Positions 11,643 to 22,332 of a stretch of 64,000 bases of DNA are shown here, one piece after another. The stretch is from positions 356,501-420,500 of the forward strand of contig JABWDB010000019.1 of the NCBI GenBank assembly GCA_019614645.1, written 5' to 3'. Each line of letters begins with the position of its first letter. Position 1 is the first letter of the stretch. The notes below the pieces were generated by a model. It saw only the letters and a program-made list of their open reading frames with translations. It was not told the origin of the DNA and searched no databases. The stretch is from Stratiolaelaps scimitus (lineage: Eukaryota > Arthropoda > Arachnida > Mesostigmata > Laelapidae). The position numbers and the translations under genes are program-made.

Positions 11643-12657
11643 CCATCATCAATTGATGATGCTGATGATGACTCTGGCTGCCGCAGATAACCATGTATTT
11701 GGACCGATTGGCCGCACAACATTGAATGGGCATGGTGAGAGCCAGCCAGCGACAGTAGGCGGACTGTCGGACGAATGAGCGGCGGAAAGAGCGGATATTC
11801 AGCCGACAAACGGCACAGAATGTTTTACCTTCTGCGAACGCGACACAGCGGTTAAGGTCGGTCTGACCACCACGTTGGTCACTCGATCCGCGAGGCGCGC
11901 GCGAGAGACTGCACATCGGCACTTAGTGGCGGTCGACGTGTGGCCAGCTGTCACCTATGTATGTCTAGTGGTTTTGAAGCTGCTTTCGCGGGGCGCTGAT
12001 CGACGACCCAAAGATCCAAACTACTGGGGGCAGCGGTTGCGGTGGTGGCAGTGGCGACAGCAGCTCTGGTTGCTAGCCTCAGCCTGATCGGTCAATCGGC
12101 CTACTGCTGATCAGTCGCTAATGAATTTGCTGCTCAATAAGGAGACGACAGCAACAACAACATCGACGACAATAACAACTTCTGCCTCGACCGCTGAGGC
12201 TGCTGCTGTCGCTGCCGGTTCGTCAGTTGACCGTCAGTTGGCGGTCGAAGTAGTCCTACAATTATCGAAGTAGTCCCGGCTCTTCTGCAACTGCTACGGT
12301 CGCTGCATGACCACACACGAGCCTTATACGCACACGTTCACACACGGCCAGAATGACAGAGGGACTAATACAAATATTATATATGTAATACGTACAATCA
12401 CGCCAATACAACAACATGTTCTGATTAGGGTTAAACAGCCGATTTAGCAGCAGGTGCCGATTTAGCTGCTTCTGCTGCTCGTTAACCGTTCCAACCGTTG
12501 GTTGGCCTTAAGCCGGGGGTATTTAGAATGGGGGTTGGGGGTGGTTTAAGCAAATGTATGTTCACTGGTTCCATCCTTCACTTGTTGGCCACTCACCCTA
12601 GTCGCGCTAAACAACCTTCGCTATGACCGCGGGAGTAATCAGTTGTGTTCACTAATC

Positions 12658-12682
12658 TGAATAATAATAATAATAATATTAA
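12658..12682. repeat. (AAT)n tract
   Basis: About eight AAT units, slightly imperfect. Confidence 0.9.
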
Positions 12683-12746
12683 TAAGAATAGTAGTCGTGG
12701 CAGTAATCGTGATGAAGGATGTGTAGTAGTGAAAATCACAGCATTA

Positions 12747-12788
12747 ATATATACATATATATATATATATATATTGTGTGTATATATG
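12747..12788. repeat. (AT)n microsatellite with GTGT interruption
   Basis: AT array, then TTGTGTG, then more AT. Confidence 0.9.
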
Positions 12789-15423
12789 TAACAGATTGCT
12801 TGGGAGCGTATTCGTACAATTGTATCCAATGATGCCTCCGGTCTGGGTAAAATATATCCTAGCACTTTTTTTTTATATTTGATTCTCTACACCGGCCCCA
12901 CCGCGTGCGCGGACGTCGTCAGTGGTAGCACAGTGATTATCTCAGAAAGACAAAAAAAAACAACGACGCTTTTTGTTGGCTATTCATTTCGGCGTGATAA
13001 TATCGCCAGCGCCGCCGCTGCTCCCGGACCGCACCCGAAATTATCGTATAACGAAAAACGAGACGTGTCTTTTTGTTTGTAAGAACGTTTGCATTTACAC
13101 AACTGATCGGTTCGTTTTGCTGTATATTACCTTCATTCTTTGTACACTGCCTTAGCTTAGATGGCTACGCCTAAATGAATTTCTATTCTATGCGGCGTTC
13201 TCGTTTTCGCGATTTATTAACACGGGCATATTTCTTCGCTGTCGATCTATAGTGCACTTGAGCATGTCTACTGATTAAATCGCTTCGACGGGGTTGCACT
13301 TTGCCTGCGTCATAAAAAAAAGAGGTCCATCATTTTTTTTGCAGTCACCAACCGATGCAGTAAAGTCGATAAGAAGGGAATAGATTATATAGAATAAAGC
13401 TGATTGACATTGCGCATTGTAGCGGCGTACGCGGCAGTATGTTGTAGCAGCACAACAACAGAGTATTAACCTCTTAAAAAAAATAGTATTGATACCACCA
13501 CCGCCGCCGTTGTTGTCCTTACACGTCCTCAAAATGCGGATTTTAAGCAATACCGGCGCGATATGCTCGCATTTAGCATAGAATAGAATAGAATACATAT
13601 GCAGCTCGGCTATGAAGGCCATTATTTATGTACAGCCATAAATGGTGCCAGAGAACGGGGTAGTTTTTCGTTCCTGTTTATCGACGGCGTCAAAATCAAG
13701 CGTACACGGACCAAGCTGCGCTTTACGATACTACTATACCATAACAACAGCTCGAAAAAAATCAAAGATAAACCAGGCTAAAGCGTCTTCATTCTCGCCT
13801 AGCACCGATTCGCGGCCGGGGCTCGCGCACGCAAGCCGGATAAATCGAAATACGCTAAAGCATCATCCACTTGCGAATATTCACTCCTAGCAGAGTAGGC
13901 AGCGGCAAACTGAGACTCGTTGGACAACGAATCACGGGCCCCTGTAAAGGGCCAAAGAAACAAAGTTGCTTGCCGCAACGCCTTCCGCTGATCTGCGATG
14001 TCTGCAATTAGAGATATTCGCCCCGTTTGTGCTGCTGTATCCGCTTTTCGTGATCACTGCTTTGTTGAGCGTCTTCACATTTTCGATTTTATGATTTCTC
14101 TTTCGTCGGCTCACAAACGAACGCTGCAATGGGTCCACCAAGACGCGAATGAATCTCGACGCCCCGCATGGCAAAAAAAACTATAAGAATAGTTTATATC
14201 ATCAAATTGTGTGCCTTGTGTTACCACCTTATGACGTCCGGTGGCGGCCGATGTAGCGCGCCACCCCTCATCGCTATCGCGCTCTTTTGGATCAAACATC
14301 GTCGTCATTCCGAGACGAGAACGAGGCGGACGGCTGCGAGGCTTTTTTCACTCGACGTTTTCGAGGGTCGATATTGCCGCGACTGCTACAATGCGTCTCG
14401 GTTCAACGCCTAACCACTAGCGGCTTTGGTGGGAATACAAAATTCAAACCGTAATCTTAGTCGCTCGAACATCTCGAATCGAGAACACGCTCGAGCCCCA
14501 GAGGCTACTACTGCTGCTACTACTCTAGTCATTTGTGCGTTTTACGAGCGAGAATAAGAAATACATTGTTTTGTTACCCCACGGAATCGTTGCTCATCGC
14601 GTCGCGGGTCCTTCATCGAATCGCGTCTTGGATATACACCACAATATGCATTTCGTTCGTCTTTGTTGGTTTGCTGTCGTTCGATTGGTGGCGTTCAGCG
14701 GCCGTGTACGTATGACGACAATGGTAATGTCAGTGGTCGTGAAAATAGGTAGGACGAAATTTCCCCCGTTTTCGATGTTGTCCGCTCCGTTTGTAATTCA
14801 GTTCTCTTTCTACAGCTGAAACGAAATGAACGAATCTTAATTTAAATTAGCTTGCCCGCCTTCGTTTGTCCAACAGCCCTAACTACCGGTTGCATCATCA
14901 TCATCGTTTTCCAACCTAATTTATACTGATCTTCCGCTCGTCAGCAACAACTTCGAGTGGGAGCGAAGAAGCAGCTCAGTGTGCGCAGATAAACATGACG
15001 TCGTCATAAACTGCCAAGGAACTAACTGTTACGACTACGAAGTTCGTGGCCGCCAACGGTTACAAACGGTGTGAGCAAACGGCGCTTTGTGCTCAACAAT
15101 TAAGTGCTCAACAATATAGCAGAAGGAGGTGAATTTTCATCGCATTAGCAAAGCAGCAGCGGCAGTAGCAACAACAACAGCAACAGGAACAATCTAGCTC
15201 CAATCTTTTTCCCTGTCCATGTAAGGGCACCTTTCAAGATCAGACTTTTTAGTCGTGAAAAAACGAAGTTATTATCCCTATTTCCGCAATAATGCTTGTG
15301 GCTTCTTCGTTAGCTAGATGCGCGTACACCACAGTACCACAGTAACTGCGACAGCAGCGGTCCTGCGGTACGTTTAATCGTCATCCATGTCCACTCTTCT
15401 AACTGGTGGATGACTTGTTCCGC

Positions 15424-15440
15424 CTCTCTCTCTCTCTCTC
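15424..15440. repeat. (CT)n microsatellite
   Basis: Perfect CT array. Confidence 0.9.
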
Positions 15441-15542
15441 GCTTTCTACACTGTTAATAAAATAATACTGCTGCTACTACCAGCAGCTCTTACAAGTAGC
15501 AGCCGTTGATCTATTCTCTTAAAATTTGTGGACGCAAAGCGC

Positions 15543-15543
15543 A

Positions 15544-15575
<32 letters not shown>
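15543..15575. repeat. (AT)n microsatellite with one TG interruption
   Basis: About 16 units. Confidence 0.95.
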
Positions 15576-15874
15576 GACGGTTTTACGCGCGTCGTTCAAC
15601 CTATCCGGCAGCGTAACATCAGCAACTGCTCTGCCGGGTTATGTCATATCGCCGCCATCCATCGCCCGGATGATTATCAACAGTAGCGAAGCCCAGCATC
15701 GGTGTATACCGCATTATATATATACACGTACACAGCTAATGTTATAATGCCCTAACCACCATGGTGCAAAATGCGCGACGTTCCGGTTCACATTGTACTA
15801 CTGCTGTTGACGCTGCGGCGATCGGTGGCGGCACTCGTCGTTGCCTTGGCATATACTCTCATGTCACACACTTT

Positions 15875-15915
15875 TAATAATAATAATAATAATAATAACA
15901 ACAATAATAATAAGA
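15875..15915. repeat. (AAT)n/(AAC) triplet tract
   Basis: AAT units with an AAC block, about 13 units. Read in frame it gives poly-Asn, probably without meaning. Confidence 0.9.
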
Positions 15916-16138
15916 ATGCCACGCCGGACTGCGTTGTGCTTTTCTTGACGGAATAAAGGTCGCGCCGTCGCCGCCGCCGGCGTTGCTTTTTTATTTAATT
16001 CGTTTACGATACGACGGATGCTTCGTCTTGTTCTGTTTCCTACCCGCCAGCGGTGAACGATGTCGGGCACTACGAACGCAAGGCGACACCGAGTGGCGCA
16101 TAGAGAAGAGAAGCAGATAGAGCGGGGGTGAAATTTCT

Positions 16139-16166
16139 ATTATATATATACATGTGTATATATATA
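16139..16166. repeat. (AT)n microsatellite with ATGTGT interruption
   Basis: Two AT blocks split by CATGTG. Confidence 0.9.
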
Positions 16167-16853
16167 CGTTTCACGTTGAAAGCAGATGTGACGCTGTCCT
16201 CGAATGCCGAGATCGCCGTTCGTGATCGCTGCATTTAGACGTTCAGTGTCTACGATGACGGCCCGTCGTCGGCGGGCTGACCTACACAGATGGCCACCGT
16301 TCAGCCGTGACGTACAATACAATTGAATACGACATTGGGGACTTTCGGGAGCCTCTCGAGTGGATCTTTTCGCCGGCGACTGGTCTTCTGGGCCGGTTAT
16401 TAACGTCACCGTTGACTTGACATGGATCAACTGCTGGATAAATTTTCCCGGCACATCATTGCGGTTACGAGGCGAGCCGTGATGTCGAGGCGAGCGGATA
16501 TAGGCGACAAAAACAGATGAGGAAATCGCTGTGAACAAGTCGAGCGTGGCCGAAACGCAGCGTCGCGGCGCACACGTCGTAATAGTGATGTGTCCGTACA
16601 ATGTATTCGCTTTGTTTCGCGTGCTGCGATGTGGGGTCGGGGTATGTGCTAACGTCACTAACAGGGAGCGATCATTATTATCCTTCTGTACCCATACAAC
16701 ACGCGGTCTAGCCATCGGATGTACACCGGGATAACGGTGGCTACGTGCATCCGTCGAGCTGTCGTTGGTCGTACGTAGTTCACGCACGCCTAACGGCACC
16801 GTCATTGGACAACGCCACGGAGACAACGGACCACTGTGGGGCCCCGGAACCAT
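16140..16853 (-). CDS. 237-codon open frame, unrecognised
   Basis: This is the longest frame that begins with a true ATG (minus strand, at 16853). It is free of simple repeats except for its last few codons, which run into the AT array. The product is rich in Arg, Thr, His and Pro, with no signal peptide, membrane segment or motif that I recognise. Composition is uneven and it has no neighbours. About one frame this long might be expected by chance. Confidence 0.15.
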   Translation of the reverse strand: MVPGPHSGPLSPWRCPMTVPLGVRELRTTNDSSTDARSHRYPGVHPMARPRVVWVQKDNNDRSLLVTLAHTPTPHRSTRNKANTLYGHITITTCAPRRCVSATLDLFTAISSSVFVAYIRSPRHHGSPRNRNDVPGKFIQQLIHVKSTVTLITGPEDQSPAKRSTREAPESPQCRIQLYCTSRLNGGHLCRSARRRRAVIVDTERLNAAITNGDLGIRGQRHICFQRETYIYTHVYI

Positions 16854-18565
16854 GTTCGGACATTTCGCTCAGTGGAATACGCACCGCTCATTTTTGACGT
16901 CGGCGCTATTGTTTATTGAGTATTTGCTATTACTGGTATTGCTGTTAGCATTTCCTCACGGTTACTATTATCATTAAATCGTATCAATATCGCTTCTACG
17001 GCAAACACGACATTTAGCTCTTAAGCTGTACACGAATATGGTAATATGTCCACGTGACAACGAACGACACTGCGCGAATTAACAGAAGTTTAATCTGACG
17101 CGGCTGTTTCGTGCGGTCGAAACACGAAAGCTTTGTGATATGACGTGGCCAGCGTTGACACTTATGTATTCAAGCGCAATATATCCCCATACGACGCAAG
17201 GATGGGTTGACCGTAGGTGCTCGATAAAGGGACACGACGGGACTCCCCTTCGCATCTTGAGGTATTAAACCGTAAGGGGCAACTATCTGTCTTGTTTTTA
17301 TGGCATAGTTGACAATAATTGCAACAGCAGCAGCAGCAGCAACCACATTAGCAACCATACACATACGACGGTGCGAAGACAACCTACCAAGCGAGAGCGA
17401 CCTCCCCCCTCAGATACCTGCTTGCGATGGCCATCGCCTGCTGATTCGTCTACGTCACGGGAATCAGCAGCCCGCTGTGCTGCGCTCTTGCGAGCCGTGT
17501 CTGCGTGAGCATCGCGCGCGAGAGAGCTACGTTCTCGTCTGCTGCCTTGTCTCGTCCAACATCATCTGTGTGACAGCTCAGACAATCCACGTTACGATTA
17601 TTCGAAATCGCTTTGTCACAATGAAAAACGGCGGGAGGTCCTCGGCATCTTCCCTCGATGGCGACGGGAAATCGCTGTTATTAGTGAGCTTCTTCGAGCT
17701 CTCGCTCGTTGATTGCTGCTCCCTCGTGTGAACGTTATGGCGCTTCGGTACGCGAATACACCCAACCCGGTGTTACACCCGGCCACGAGATGTGTATGTG
17801 TGTGTGTGCTTGTAGATCGGGAATCTGGCAGGCTGCAGGTGGAACGTTGTCCAGCGCATGGGTCCGGATGGGGACATGGGCGGCACTGTGGGCTCATCGT
17901 TGGTCATCGCCGCGCGCGGTCTGGTCCGCTAAATCATTCAGTTTGTTTAATGTTCCCACTTCGATCGACGACGGCGGCGGCGGCGTAGCCAAATGCGATA
18001 CATGGCGGATAGTGTACGCTCATCGGTTACGCGGTGGTGTTACACCGGTGTTTTTGAAGATTAACTATAAATTACACTTAAGCATCTGTTTTTTTTATGT
18101 TTGATGCGGTTTGAAGTAAAACTTGCTTTCGATTTCAATGAATTCACGACGGCGATCAAAGTAATATGTAGCAGCTAAAATCGGCACACAATGAGAGAGA
18201 GCGAGAACGCTGAATGGACCAAGCGAGAATGACTGTAGATAATCATAATAATAATAATCATAATAATCAGCTCTCTATCTATGTGTGTATGTACTATTAT
18301 ACGCATGTGTATGTAATTGTACAATTTTAGTGTTTATGCCTACAGTTAACGACTGTCTTTCGAGATAATCGATGACGCCACTGCCATGTCGATCAGAAAC
18401 ATTGTTGTGTTAACGGGCGATTAATACGTGCGAGGAGATGTCTCGATGGTATTGAGCCACACTCAACATCTAATTTCAGCCAGTATTTCCGCTGCTTGTA
18501 AGGGGCCACTTCCGGCCAAACTCTTTTTCCCTGTGAAGACAACGCCGTAGTTCAATCACAATGAC

Positions 18566-18576
18566 GGGGGGGGGGG
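18566..18576. repeat. Poly(G), 11 bases
   Basis: Uninterrupted G run. Such runs are rare by chance, and several occur in this window. Confidence 0.95.
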
Positions 18577-18898
18577 TATTAGGACTTCCATAAAGGAACC
18601 CTGAACATGACAAATAGAATAGAACAAAAAATAGCAGACAAACAAAACTTTCAGCGTTAATCGCGCCTACCGTGAAACAACGTGTCGGCTACAAAACGAC
18701 TACACATGGCACAGATATTCGCAGCTTTACAGCTGTGCTCGACTGCAGAGGAGTGTCAGATATTCGTACCGCCGCCGCCGCCTAACCGCCGTCAATCTGT
18801 CTCTGTTCGGCCACCGCTATACGGCAACACAATGCTGCCCAGCTGACTGTCGACCAACGAGACGACGAGCGCGTCTCACAACTGGACAAAGGTCTTCA

Positions 18899-18911
18899 CC
18901 CCCCCCCCCCC
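18899..18911. repeat. Poly(C), 13 bases
   Basis: Uninterrupted C run followed by CGGCCGGGC. Confidence 0.95.
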
Positions 18912-19317
18912 GGCCGGGCTGTCTCAGTGGGAAATAGTGGCCGGGACACGGCCAGACCGTCAGTCACGGCCAATATCGGGACGCAAACGGCGTCTTCCTT
19001 TCTAGCTACTCGATGGCGAGCGATTCTCCACCGGAGCCGCTTCCAGCTGTGCGTCAATGGGACCCCGCCATCGCCATAGCCTGTTCGTAACAGCGTTCCT
19101 TCTCGAGGACGCTTTTTACGTTTGCGCTGCGCGATGTTACGTACACTTGCTGACGAGTTGATCGAACAAGTGCCGCCAGTACTAAGTGAGCGCTAGCGAT
19201 TGGCTTCGTCGCCATCATCGCTTTCTCGCGGTGGGCCTCGTCTGTCGGTGGACGGGCCACCCAAGCAACAGGGTTCAGTGGCGGCCTGTCCGCTCGCATC
19301 GACGCCTGCCCGCTTAC

Positions 19318-19495
19318 CAACGATTCGGAATGAAAGCACGACACTGGAACTATGCGAAGATGTGGGGGTCACCGGGGTGGGGTGGTCCAGAGGAATCGCG
19401 CTGACACCTACGCGCCCAGTGACTGCCGACCGCTGATACAGTGGCTTTGCCTCTAGGGCAGCAGCAGCAGCAGCTGTGGTTGTTGCTGTTGCCAT
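19318..19495 (-). CDS. Low-confidence first-exon candidate
   Basis: A minus-strand ATG (19495) starts an Ala/Thr-rich then Ser/Thr/Pro-rich frame. At 19318/19317 it reaches a good donor (GTTG|GTAAGC). The Ala run comes from a CTG/CAG tract. The rest (LEAKPLYQRSAVTGRVGVSA) is not repetitive. No family is recognised, and the frame continues past the donor to 19193. Confidence 0.13.
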
Positions 19496-19512
19496 AGTAG
19501 TTGTTGTTGTGG
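19457..19512. repeat. Compound CAG/TTG triplet tract
   Basis: CAG units, then GTT/TTG units with interruptions. Confidence 0.85.
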
Positions 19513-20078
19513 TGAAGGATTTCGTGCGGTTCTCCCCTTGAGTCGACTTTTTTCCTGTTGTTGCTTCGTTGGCCTCTTCGTCATCTTCGTTGGCTCTATC
19601 GCTTCTTCTGCGGACAAGCAGAAACCAGCGCGACGACGCTCAGAAGGGCCTGAGCCCCATTGCAACGATAACGATTAGCGGTACCGGTGGTGGCGGTGGT
19701 GGAGGTGCTACTGGTGATGACGGTGGCTTTGGCAGTGCTTGGCGCTTCTAGACAGGTAGGTCTTCTGCTAGCTGCGACACTGATTTCTGAAAGAGGCGGC
19801 AGCAGCAGTGGCAGCAGAGTCAGTAGTATGAGCTGTGGCACATAGCATCGGGGACCTCTGTAACGCTACCCCGGCTTCGATGCCGGCCGTCAAATGGAGC
19901 TGAACTGAAAAGCTTTCTCTGTCTGTTTTCACAGTCGTCGACCACAGCTGCGCAGCGATCGTTCTCTTGCAGAGTTGTGCCCTGCCTTGCTCGTCGTTAA
20001 TGACCTTGAGAGACAACGCTACCGCGGCTTGCCCTATCAGATATCTTCAAGATTCAAGATACTCATTTGCGACAGAAT

Positions 20079-20106
20079 CAGCAGCAGTAGCAGCAGCAGC
20101 AACAGT
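20079..20106. repeat. (CAG)n triplet tract
   Basis: Imperfect CAG/TAG/CAA units. Confidence 0.85.
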
Positions 20107-20148
20107 ACGAGGATCAACGTCAAGGCATAGCGGTTGCGGACCACTAAT

Positions 20149-20194
20149 AGAATAGGCCACACAGACCACGATTCTGGTCTGTGTGGCCTGTTCT
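20149..20194. repeat. 20-bp inverted repeat (hairpin), 6-base loop
   Basis: The left arm 20149-20168 and right arm 20175-20194 are reverse complements over 20 bp. The inner 15 bp are perfect (AGGCCACACAGACCA against TGGTCTGTGTGGCCT), and one G.T pair occurs further out. The loop is CGATTC. Neither arm is a simple repeat, so this is not a by-product of microsatellites. No gene or transposon end is recognised around it. Confidence 0.9.
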
Positions 20195-21091
20195 TCACAC
20201 AACGGCAGTGTACTCGCCGACAATCGGTAACGCCGCTGATAGCACCAGTAGCAACTGATCGCACGCACACCGCCAGCAATCTCGTGCCGGCGACAGCCCT
20301 CATCGTCGTCGGAATGACCAACACGATGCCGTTGGAGGAGACGCGCAATTTTGACTGATTTCTATTCGACATAATTGCGTACCAACGGCAAACAGCAATC
20401 CAGCGTTGTGGGGGTGTATACCCAATCGGGTAGACGAACAAATGAACTGCAAGGCCAACGATCGCTACGGCGACACTAATACTACCATCCGATCATTTAC
20501 GATAGCTGACAGCCATTTGAGTTTGCTTCGTCATGAGCATAGGTAGACACAGAAACAAAAGGGGCGAGAGCGAGGTGGCATTCAGTAAATTCAGTCGTCG
20601 ATTGAATTTCGTTGAAAGTAGCCTGAATCGATAATAATATCGTGACAGTGGCTTAAAGTTCAATGCGAAGCGGACGCAGTTCGAGGTGAGATCGTCTGAC
20701 CGCCTTTGCGATTTAGTGTAGTGATCTTATAAGGCCTATTCCCAATCTCTCTATATCTCTCCCTCTGGCTCGCTCATGTCAGCTTGATTTGTGATGTCAT
20801 TGTTTTCATAGTTTTGCCAATACTGTGATATTGTTAGCATTGAATAGAAATAGCGATGTTCGGACCTTTGCAACAAGCCACGTACACAACACACTCACCG
20901 AGGGATTTACCAACAGTCGCGTCATGGTGACTTAAAACGACGCATAGTTCGCCAGCTAAACGTTTTGGATTTTTCTATTTTCTCCAAAGAATTTTAATCC
21001 CTGCCATATTATTTATAAGCAAAAAATGCGCACACTCACACACATATTTTGCACTGACAGAAAAAAAACGGCTACTTTCTTTCGCAATAGG

Positions 21092-21132
<41 letters not shown>

Positions 21133-21698
21133 AACACGCCTTGGATATTGGAGATAAATTGGTTTCCACATATAGTAGCCACAAGCCTGTATAGAATATG
21201 ACCCCATGGAAATCCGAACGACGATAACAACGATTCAAGCAATATATTTAGATCTATCACAATTTCCATCCATACCTATTTATAATTTTTCTTTATATTC
21301 GGACCCGTTCAGCCTCTGTAGCTCACGTATGAGCATATGATATGCCGATTATACGAATGTGATTGGAACCGTCTATCTTCTCCACATATTCATATCAATA
21401 CCTCCTACAGCGGGGTTATTGAGATTCAGATCAAATTATTATCCGACATTTATACTTCATCACTCGTCGACCAGTGCCGTCTGAGCATGCTTGACCGATA
21501 CAGTACACTAACAGGTGTGAAAACAGAAGGACAAAAATACTCCCCCATGGATACATACATATATAGTCATCATGCGTTGTTTGCGGTTACCGCCGGTACC
21601 AGCGTAGCTGCGTACGGCACCGTTGTGGCAATATCGTCCCTGCCAATTGATGGTTAATGATTTTTTGCCCCGTTCCGGCCTCGTCTCGCCATCCTCAG
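20195..21698. other. Gene-free stretch
   Basis: Unique sequence plus the AT array at 21.1 kb. No gene is supported. Confidence 0.5.
21094..21129. repeat. (AT)n microsatellite
   Basis: Perfect array of about 18 units. Confidence 0.95.
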
Positions 21699-21932
21699 CC
21701 CTACGACAGCCGCTGTCGCCGCCGCCGCCACTTCGAACAATGACAAACACTGTGTATCGTCGCCCGCGTGCGTTATCGCCGTCGGTAGCCAACAGTGATA
21801 CTTATTATACTACTGCACCTGCCGCGCCGCCGGTAATCAACAACTCCACGCCCCACCAGAGTATTTTTTGCTGGCTTTGTTGTCGGCGACCACCGATAGA
21901 GCGGATCGAACGGAACAGAGCGAGGCTACGAG
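21699..21932 (+). CDS. Candidate internal exon, Pro/Ser-rich with a Cys-Trp cluster
   Basis: The acceptor has a long pyrimidine-rich tract ending CCATCCTCAG at 21698, and a donor-like AG|GTGCGA follows 21932. The enclosed 234 bases keep one frame open through. The product is Pro/Ser-rich (LRQPLSPPPPLRT), then has a polar linker, a cluster FCWLCCRRPP and a basic end (IERIERNRARLRG). A Cys/Trp cluster followed by basic residues can be a membrane-proximal palmitoylation site, but this is inference. No homologue is recognised. Confidence 0.2.
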
Positions 21933-22089
21933 GTGCGACGATCATCTGCTGAGATGATCTGGTTGACGACAGTCAGTGCTGGAGTGGGGTTGACCTGGCA
22001 TTGCTTGCAGCTTTCGGCATCGACGTCAGCCTCATCGGCGCGTCATTTGCGTATACTGGAGCTTGGGATTTGAGCGGTTTCCTACCGGC

Positions 22090-22112
22090 GGCTGCTGCTG
22101 CTGCTGCTGTTG
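22090..22112. repeat. (CTG)n triplet tract
   Basis: About seven CTG units. Confidence 0.9.
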
Positions 22113-22240
22113 TCGCGGCAAGGTTGCGCGTCAAATTGTCACTTGGCGTCTTGGCTTAGCTCATTGGTCAGCCGGGTGGCGCTCAATGTGTTTGCCTGTT
22201 TCGCTAACTGTTGAGCCGTTGCGTCCGAGTCTTCTCTTAG

Positions 22241-22287
22241 ATTGCCAGTCACACTGCAATAGACAGCGCCTTTGCAGTGTGACCAAT
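22241..22287. repeat. Inverted repeat, 12-bp perfect stem plus 4-bp extension
   Basis: GTCACACTGCAA (22248-22259) and TTGCAGTGTGAC (22272-22283) are perfect reverse complements separated by 12 bases. Beyond a 3-base bulge on the left arm, ATTG (22241-22244) pairs with CAAT (22284-22287). A third, partial copy of the motif (TTCACACTGGG) follows about 4 bases later. Confidence 0.9.
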
Positions 22288-22304
22288 TCACACTGGGCAC
22301 AATA

Positions 22305-22332
22305 TGCTGCTGCTGCTGCTACTGCAGCAGCT
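22305..22332. repeat. (CTG)n/(CAG) tract
   Basis: CTG units running into CAGCAG. Confidence 0.85.

Larger units (their letters stand above)
11643..16138. other. Gene-free stretch, repeat rich
   Basis: It holds AT, AAT, CAG/CTG and CT arrays and poly(A/T) runs. Open frames are short and none has convincing flanking splice sites. Nothing else is recognised. Confidence 0.5.
16854..19317. other. Gene-free stretch
   Basis: Mixed unique sequence with a CAG tract (about 17321-17342), an AAT tract near 18240-18268, an 11-base G run and a 13-base C run. No gene is supported. Confidence 0.5.

Noticed and set aside
19596..19841. Minus-strand frame with a signal-peptide-like Leu-rich start
   Set aside because: It starts with GTG, the Leu run is a CTG tract that looks more like the polypyrimidine part of an acceptor, and the rest is Thr/Ala low complexity.
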